From: Oreohelix idahoensis
Taxonomy: Eukaryota; Mollusca; Gastropoda; Stylommatophora; Oreohelicidae
Assembly (NCBI GenBank): GCA_024509875.1
Contig: JAMPIV010011333.1
Span: 186,001-250,000 of the forward strand
Direction of reading: 5' to 3'
Length of the DNA: 64,000 nucleotides
In this document: positions 56,897 through 64,000 of the stretch, one piece after another
Position numbering within the stretch: the first letter of the stretch is position 1
How the letters are laid out: every line of letters starts with the position of its first letter
The notes under the pieces: generated by a model
What the model was told of the DNA's origin: nothing
The model's database searches: none
What the model saw: the letters and a program-made list of their open reading frames with translations, nothing else
Program-made: the position numbers and the translations under genes

Positions 56897-59268
56897 TGTG
56901 GCGTGATGTTTTATTTGGCTTTAAGATCAGTATAGTACCGACAATTACAGAAATAGAATTTCTGCAGAAAATGGTGAAGTCCCAGTGTCTGAGAGGACTA
57001 CTGGTATCACAAATTAGTTACGGCTGTGAATGATCTGATCTCGAAACAATAGTAGAGAGGAGACCGACATAAAGTGCCACCTCCGCTATGTAACTAACTG
57101 TGATATTAAAAAAAAACAAGGAAACAGATTTTACTTAACAATGATAAAATTGACAAGTCGTTCAAATACAATTTCCTTATTATTTATTTAGTATAAACAC
57201 TATCTACTCTTGTGCTGAAGGGTGAATGTTGAAAAATGGAATGTAATGAATTTGTAAGTTTACAAATGATTTACAAATATAGATATATAAATATATTACA
57301 ACAAGTTTTCCAATTATAGGAACAAAAATTATATCAGCTGTGCTGTTATTCAATTATAGTACAGGTATCAGCTGTGCTGTTAATTACGTCTATAACAATT
57401 ATTAGCTATGCTGTTAATTACGTATAATTTATCCACTATGATCTTATTATTGTCTCTTGCTATGCTAATTCACGTTTTCTTCATTGACTTAAACGCTCAC
57501 AATTGCCGACGGAAATGGTACTAATGTGTACTCATCTTTAAAAACGTTCTGTTCTCCTTAGTTCGATTGACACACCACCTGCTGTGGATCGTTCCTTTAG
57601 CCCACCCAAGACTGAGGGGGACTAAAGATGTAGCTCAGGTACAATCTCTGTGCTCCTGCGAAGTTTCAGGTAGCTGGATTGACTCGACATACGTCATCAG
57701 GTTTGATGACACGAATAAAACCTGTAACAAGCAAAAATAGGGGCTAATTTCTGTCCTCAAGCCCACCTATTTCTAGTGTGGGTGAAATGAGCGTGTCTCA
57801 GGTGTCTGCATGTAGGATGAATGACAACATGGCTCAGTATGAGTTAGCAATAGCGAGACAAGACAGGTGTCTACTTGCAAAACATTCTTTCTGATAAATT
57901 AATACATGGATACATCCAATAATATAAATTTAATACATGAATACATCCAATAATATAAATTCAATATATGAATACATCCAATATTATAATTCAATACATG
58001 AATAAATCCAATAATATGTACACCTAGGTGTGATACAACCATTTCCTTCCCCCTTTAATATACCAGGCCCTCTCTGACAAGTGCTATACAAGCTGGTAAC
58101 ATATATCCTAACAATATTGTTATGTTCTTATGATAGGAGTATATGAGACGAGGACTGTTTGGTGATATATCAGGTGGGAGTTATAGGAGACAATAGATTG
58201 GAGTTAGATGAGACATAAGATTGAGTCCTAACAAGGACTGTTTTGGTTATATTTCAGTTGGTTATAGACTGAAGTTATGTGAGACAATAGATTGAGTTAT
58301 AGGAGACAATATATTGAGTGCTAACAAGGACTGTTTTGGTTATATTTCAGGTTGAAATTATCTGAGACAATAGACTGAAGTTAGGTGAGACAATAGATTG
58401 AGTCCTAACAAGGACTGTTTTGGTTATATTTCAGTTGGTCTGAGATAATAGATTGAAGTTATAGGAGACTATAGGTTGAGTCCAAACAAGGACTGTTTTG
58501 GTTATATTTCAGTTTGGAGTTATCTGAGACAATAGATTGAAGTTATAGGAGACAATAGATTGAAGCATGAGTCCTATTAGTCTTCGTCTTCATCAATCAT
58601 ATCAGGAAATACAACCATTATACCTAATGCCCCAAGATACAATCAGTAACCTGATACGTTCATAGTGAACCAAAATATATTAAATATATACAGGTGTAGG
58701 GAGTATAAATGACACAACCAATACAAACATTATATATCTGCGGTAGGCCTATTTGCCTACCAATAGTAAATTATATTTACCCTCCAAGATTTAAACAGGC
58801 CAGGTTTTGACTCGACTTAGTGAAGCAGGCTGCCAGTTCAATGCACCCAGGTAAGCAATAAATCAGGGTTGACAGCTTCTCTTCTTCTTCAGTCGGTCGT
58901 GTCTCTGGCTTCGTGTCTGGTGTTGCGTGCTTTTGCATAAAATTTCGCCCGATTATATAGGCAGATGAATGCGTTAGCAAAGCTTTTGGTTGGTTCCTAG
59001 CGGGGCAAGCTGATTGGTTGCCTGCGGTTTCGTCTCATGCCCCGTACAGCCTAATTTTATTCAGTTTTCTTCCGCCATATTGCGTGAACAAGATGGCCGC
59101 GGCCCACATCCGAAAAAACAGGGCTTAAGTTTTTTCCTGGCGTAACTTCTTGTAATTATTCTGGTTCAGCGACTGGTGAACGGTGCTCGTTGATTGGCTG
59201 GGGCAAATTTGTATCCCGACATAATGATTTAACAAAGTAGTGGGGTCACACACACTCGTTTCACGACA
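56897..59268 (-). repeat. Element C 5' LTR
   Basis: Partner of 45060-47419, with the same tandem repeats and promoter-like motifs (TATA-like near 58953, CCAAT near 59011 and 59191). Small differences, including a CpG-type substitution (cccaac/cccgac), indicate moderate age. Confidence 0.93.
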
Positions 59269-59339
59269 AACTCATAGGTCAAGTCACTTCTTTTGTGTGA
59301 CTTTGAAATATGTAGAACTACAAAAGCAACAACCCAGAT

Positions 59340-59640
59340 GTTACTGACTCTCATAAATGGGTGCGTGCGTAGAGCTGAAGGATTGCTATGGTACGACAAG
59401 GTCACTAATGTAGAACTGATGACAAGAACTAGACAGGGGCCAGTGAAACAGTAAAAAGAAGAAGACGCTGGCGATGGATATAACACGCTTTGAAGAAACT
59501 TGTTTATAGCATTACAAGACAGTCCTTGTTCTGGAACCCCCATGGTAAGAGAGGTAGAGGGAGACCACAAACACACTGAGAAGAGAGCTGAAGACAGATT
59601 TGACATGGATAAAGAAGACATGGAACGCTCTTTAGCGGAT
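59340..59640 (+). pseudogene. RTE-like non-LTR C-terminal remnant, highly decayed
   Basis: Frames show RRRRWRWI near 59457, then SITRQSLFWNPHGKRGRGRP near 59505-59570. This is the signature tail of RTE/endonuclease-type LINEs (RRRWRWIGH...NPQGKRKRGRP). Several stops are present; upstream similarity is weak. Confidence 0.7.
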
Positions 59641-62430
59641 AGCGTAGGATAGCAGGACTTATAAGTTTGTCACGGATTGCCTCCCCTGTTTTGCTGTAGT
59701 GGTTCAACATTGGCCAAAACTCAAGAGTATACAAATGGGTCGTCAAAGGTGTCTACCTTCGCACAAGATTACTCTTGGCAGAGATGTAGATAGAAGGGTA
59801 ATGAAGGAAGGTTTCATAAGATACTTTTAGAAGTCAAGAACAATGTTGCACTGGGCTGAACAACTGTTAACTTATATCTGATCCGTCGCCTTTTGTGAAG
59901 GATTTAAACGATGGTTTTTAGCACGTTCAAGCCCCCAGCTGAGTTAATTCAGCGAATTTCTTCTTATAATGGTATAGCTCTGTTCAGAGGTAAATAAATG
60001 TCTAGATGTATATATGTGTATTAAATAGTCGTGTTATTACGCTTGCTTTCATACATGTAATAACTGAATCAACTATGTTTGTTTAGTGTTAAAATAATAT
60101 GTAACAAATTTAATAGTGAAATAGTCTTTAACAGGTTAAAATAAATATGGAAAGATTGGTGACATTTTAGATGAAAGCGTCTTCATGGAGACTTAATAGC
60201 TGAGTGTTAAAAGTCTGTTTTGCTGATCCCTTTTAATCAGGACTTAACTGATCTAGGTGAGTCCTGCAGCCGTGGTTTCCATCACTTCGTTTTGTTGATG
60301 AGTGCACTTCTCCAATGTAGGCGGTCAGTGTTGATACTCTTCTCTCACACTAGCGGCGTAGTAACGTTAGTACTTCAAACTGTATGCTAGCTTGTAACCA
60401 CGAACTTTTCATACAAAATAGAAAGAACAAATGCCTCTGCTAAGTACACTGAGTTGGAAGCTTAACAGGCGAATCCTCTCGCTGTCCACCCACCAATGTT
60501 AATCTCTCAGAAGAATTAAACTCTTGAGTACACAGCGTAGCTCAAGGAAGATGACTGAAAATCACCAGTACTCTTCTGGGTATTAAACTGTGAAAATGTG
60601 TCTGGACAGCGAGAATTTGTGCATGAACTAACATTAACAAGTTACATATATCTCACACAATGATATGATACACTTGAGGCACATGTGATGTAATCATCAC
60701 CCATCAATGCTCCAGTTGGAGTCTGGGGTCACCTTTGCTGTCGGTTTTCCGCACGACTAGCAAGAAACAATCACCAGCGCTTTCACTATATTACATTCTC
60801 AGTTTCCAGTTCACATCTCGGATGGTACTTCCGCCGAATTTTCCAATGAGATTCATTGTTTTTTCCGGCTTTTCAAATCAAACCAATGGTAAGCTCTTTA
60901 GCACTGGACTGGGGTGTGTTAATTCAAAATACCCCTCACGTGTTTAAAATATTATATTTTAAAATTCCATCGCTTGACCTCTTTCACATAATGCGGTAAT
61001 ATATCCGGCAACTCACAAACAAATCCGGGAACGCTTTGTTGGCCAGATCTTACCTTCAAATATTTTTTTCCTAAAAAGATTATCTGTAATAATATCACAG
61101 GAATGGCCCGGCGAAAGCTATTATCTCATTAACGCCTGTGTTTCCGCACACCTTAGACGGTTCTCTCAGACAGACAATATTGGCTTCCTATTCATCTTCG
61201 TACGAGACCATATTGTGTCGAACGAGGATCGTTTCTTATCAAAGGTGGCCGGCGACTCAAAAAGATAATCGTTTACCGTTGACCGGTGATAATGACTAGG
61301 TATTGATACGATAATACCACAGTTCACTGGGCGGAACGTAAATACGTCTAGGGAGTGGTCAAAGTAAAAGAATGTAAGGGTAATAAATATGCCAAATAAT
61401 AGGATGATGAGTGAGAAAAATGAAGAAATGAAGAGATACTGCCGGGGTGAATGAGAGTTATAAAAATTGCACGACTGATTTCGTCACAAAGTTATGTGTT
61501 GACGATCTATGCTCTATGGGCAGTTGAGCATGTCATGATGGCGATCATGAGAGGAAGTAATACCCGATGACACTATGATGTTATATAGGGATGACACAAC
61601 CATAACATTAACGTTAAAGTAGTAGATTTTACGGTACGGGACAGAACATGGGCACGTATAAACTAGGGTACCACAAACTAATAACGGTGTCAATGTGTGA
61701 CGATATTCTCAATACAATAGCTAAATTAGATAATATTGTAAAGCATAAAGTCAAAAATAAGATAGAAAATAACAATTGAGTCCAGCGTGGTATTCTCCTA
61801 CGCCCGCCCGCATGTCGATTTTGATAAACATAATAGCCGAATGAAAGATACTGTCTTTTCGAAAAAAATTCGTCCTTCAGATTAAATGTAACACTTTTTG
61901 CAAGGTCAAGTCGAATTGCCAAGACGAGAGTGAAAGAATAAAAGAATAAAAGAGGGGAGGGATGGAAAGACAGAACCTAGAGAACGCCGTCTCGCGTTGA
62001 AGTCACAAAAGCCAACTCGAGCAACATAGCCTTGGGCACGTTTCAAATTACGATACAAAACTAAAATAAAATATGAAATTATGAACCAAAATACATAGGG
62101 CCATAAAATTATATATTCGGATGCCTTATGATGTCCTGAGTAATAATATGGTGTCAGTTACCCACTAGTACAAAAAGTAACCAAAATAATGGCAATAATA
62201 TTATGTATGATAAGACGGACTGACGAGAAAAAAGATCACGCCTGCTTAATTTTTTCATGACATATTTTGAAAAAAGCTTGGGTAAATAGGACTAAAAGGT
62301 ACCAAGATTTTGATTGGCTGTAGTTTAAAGGAAGGCGAGAGGGGATTGGCTAACCTAACACTAAAAATATACTTGTAGTAGTAACCGTAGTATTTTGGGA
62401 ATAGTTTTTTTAAAAGTTCGATTTAAAATT
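59641..62430. other. Unassigned non-coding region
   Basis: No supportable gene, partner repeat or structured element seen. Short ORFs have no domain features. Confidence 0.4.
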
Positions 62431-62479
62431 CATAGTCGTCTGCTTCTATTGGCCAGCTTAGTTGATATTGAGGAAAAAT

Positions 62480-63550
62480 TGTTAGGCTATGTTGCATACA
62501 TATTTTTGAATGCACAGATTACAAATGTACGATATGTCTATTTAATATGGAAAATATATTGTTGTATTTAATTGGGTACGAAAATGCTTTCTTTTGTAAA
62601 GCCAGATAATCCATGTTTGATTCATACGTTTGATTATATGGATAATCTCCCTGATATTGATCGGGCGGAAGAATACTTATATTTTGGCATTCATCATTTG
62701 TCATAGCCAGAAAATGGATTGATCGTTCTTAGAATGTTTATGGCCTGAATTCATATGTATTACATATTATTAGTGCAAGTAGATTCAGTCGTATATTGTA
62801 TACCTTTGTATGTTCAGGTCGGACTATATTCTTTCTGCCGGAATCTAGCGCAGGTTTTCGTAGTCCTACTGGGTTGTGACGAGTTCCGATAATGTCGCCA
62901 AGAATGACTTAGTGGTTTTCCAGGGCTGGCACTGTTTAAGGTTTAACAGTGATTCGTAGATGTTTTTCCAGGAGAAGTTTATGTCTCTGCAAGAGTCTAT
63001 TTGTCAGAGATCCTCCTCATATGTGTGATTCGGACTCCAGGTATGCCAGACCCTATTTTTGATGATCTCGAGTCGGTTAGACCTAGATGGAACATTGTGC
63101 TTCGTATCGCTAGGGTCGTGTTTTGTATCGACGAAGATGACAGGCCTTCCTACAGCAGTTATGTCTACATGAAGTAACTTGATTACTGTAGAGCTGTATG
63201 GAAAACTTTATGAAATTATTTATATGCACATTCTAAATTAACTTTGGCTTATATCTACCCTCCTGCGAGTGGGTGAGCGACAACTCAGGAAGGCGGCCAT
63301 GTTATATTCCTGTCATCATATTTTTGATCACTGTCAAGAGAACAGATTATGTATCCTACTATCGGGCAGTGGTATCGAGATCTTGTTATGAGGTGAAAAC
63401 CCACTATCATGGTTTATGATTATTATACAAACATTGGACATATCTCAGCTTAAGAACTTAGCCATGAAATGAAGGTTCGGCCAATGACTTTTGTATGTTT
63501 ACCGATCCTCATTGACGCGTTCAGTCAGTAGAGGATACGGCGATTAGTTA
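62480..63550. repeat. Dispersed repeat, inverted relative to 15490-16498
   Basis: Reads the reverse complement of the Element A insertion in the same order: tgcatacatatttttga, tctatttaatatgg, gcctgaattcatatgtatta, gattcggactccaggta, tgtcgt..atcgacgaagatgaca, gagcgacaactcagg and tgtcaagagaacagatta. Similarity is perhaps 75-80%. No ORF is conserved between the copies. Confidence 0.8.
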
Positions 63551-64000
63551 CCAGAACAGTGAATGCTACCTTAGGTTGAATGTTATTTCACTACTACATG
63601 AATGTATCATCCACGATTCAAATAACCAATGAATTTATGTCAACATGTACCCATGACTGTATCCGTGCTGTCCAGTGTGCGTGCCTTCATTAAACTATTG
63701 AAATGTCAGCGGCAGTTCAAGTCGTCATTGCATTACATGAGAGTGTGTGAGAGGTATTATCAAGTGGTCTGTTACACCGAACTACTACACCATTCGCGTT
63801 ACGTGACACTCCCACTCAATGTCAACATGACAGGTTCATTCGATGATGCAGAGGTAACTGAAGAAGACTTTCTTCAGTGATGATCAGTGCATGACCCTAA
63901 ACATAACATCCGCATCAAGACATCCAACAGGAGCCTCCTGTTATACTACAGTGGTGAACCAGATTCCTGGGGTTATGATAACCAGACCATCCCTGACGCC
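63551..64000. other. Window end, no recognised gene
   Basis: An 83-codon ORF (63629-63880) has no recognisable domain and may be chance. The dispersed repeat may extend here, but the other copy is not clearly similar. Confidence 0.35.

Larger units (their letters stand above)
45060..59268 (-). mobile_element. Element C: Gmr1-like long-LTR retrotransposon with nested insertions
   Basis: Direct repeats 45060-47419 and 56897-59268 (about 2.36 kb) bound a minus-strand gag-PR-IN-RT-RNase H region. The ends are flanked by a perfect 5-bp duplication AACTC (45055-45059, 59269-59273). In element sense each LTR begins TGTCGTG and ends CACGCCACA. Element D (48300-53064) is inserted in the RT gene. The copy carries several frameshifts (about 54790, 55560), stops (about 48226, 54052) and changed catalytic residues, so it is inactive and older than Element A. 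Confidence 0.95.

Overview
The window is AT-rich animal (metazoan) DNA dominated by mobile elements, with one plausible host protein gene: an intronless rhodopsin-type GPCR at 37127-38182. The GPCR resembles the expanded chemosensory/peptide-receptor-like GPCRs of gastropod molluscs. Together with tRNA-derived SINEs, non-LTR remnants and long-LTR retrotransposons, this suggests a lophotrochozoan, probably a mollusc. That is inference, and no species can be named from sequence alone.

Layout. (1) 1-6011 is a partial, decayed Ty3/gypsy element on the + strand in the usual order PR-RT-RNase H-IN, with a SINE inserted between PR and RT and an extra ORF overlapping the end of pol. (2) 6012-10978 is AT-rich and non-coding, with a purine tract, a strong hairpin and a degenerate ~0.4-kb repeat. 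(3) 10978-21536 is Element A, an LTR retrotransposon on the minus strand with two nearly identical 2.1-kb LTRs, a TCCAT target-site duplication and a 1.5-kb foreign insertion in its gag-pol. (4) 24273-24651 is a perfect 101-bp inverted repeat around a tRNA-like core. (5) 24689-34143 is Element B (+ strand), with 2.7-kb LTRs; it keeps gag-PR-IN but has no RT/RNase H. (6) 34305-35282 holds a MITE-like palindrome and a SINE with a perfect 12-bp duplication. (7) 35283-38500 is the GPCR locus. (8) 40060-44495 holds non-LTR fragments, a SINE and a probable solo LTR. (9) 45060-59268 is Element C (minus strand), with 2.4-kb LTRs and an AACTC duplication. Its RT gene is split by Element D (48300-53064), a non-coding LTR element whose 3' LTR is itself split by a ~1.07-kb inverted-repeat element. 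(10) 59274-64000 holds an RTE-like remnant and a dispersed repeat homologous, in inverted orientation, to the insertion inside Element A.

The most interesting content is the set A, B, C. A and C place integrase before reverse transcriptase (gag-PR-IN-RT-RNase H), the Gmr1-type pol order that is unusual within Ty3/gypsy. All three have a long charged coiled coil at the Gag N-terminus, a capsid segment resembling the SCAN domain, a DTGL-type protease site (decayed in C) and a primer site resembling the tRNA-Pro complement. A and C have a standard CCHC knuckle in Gag; none was seen in B. By decay state A looks youngest, B intermediate and C oldest. No CRISPR array, rRNA or canonical tRNA gene was seen.
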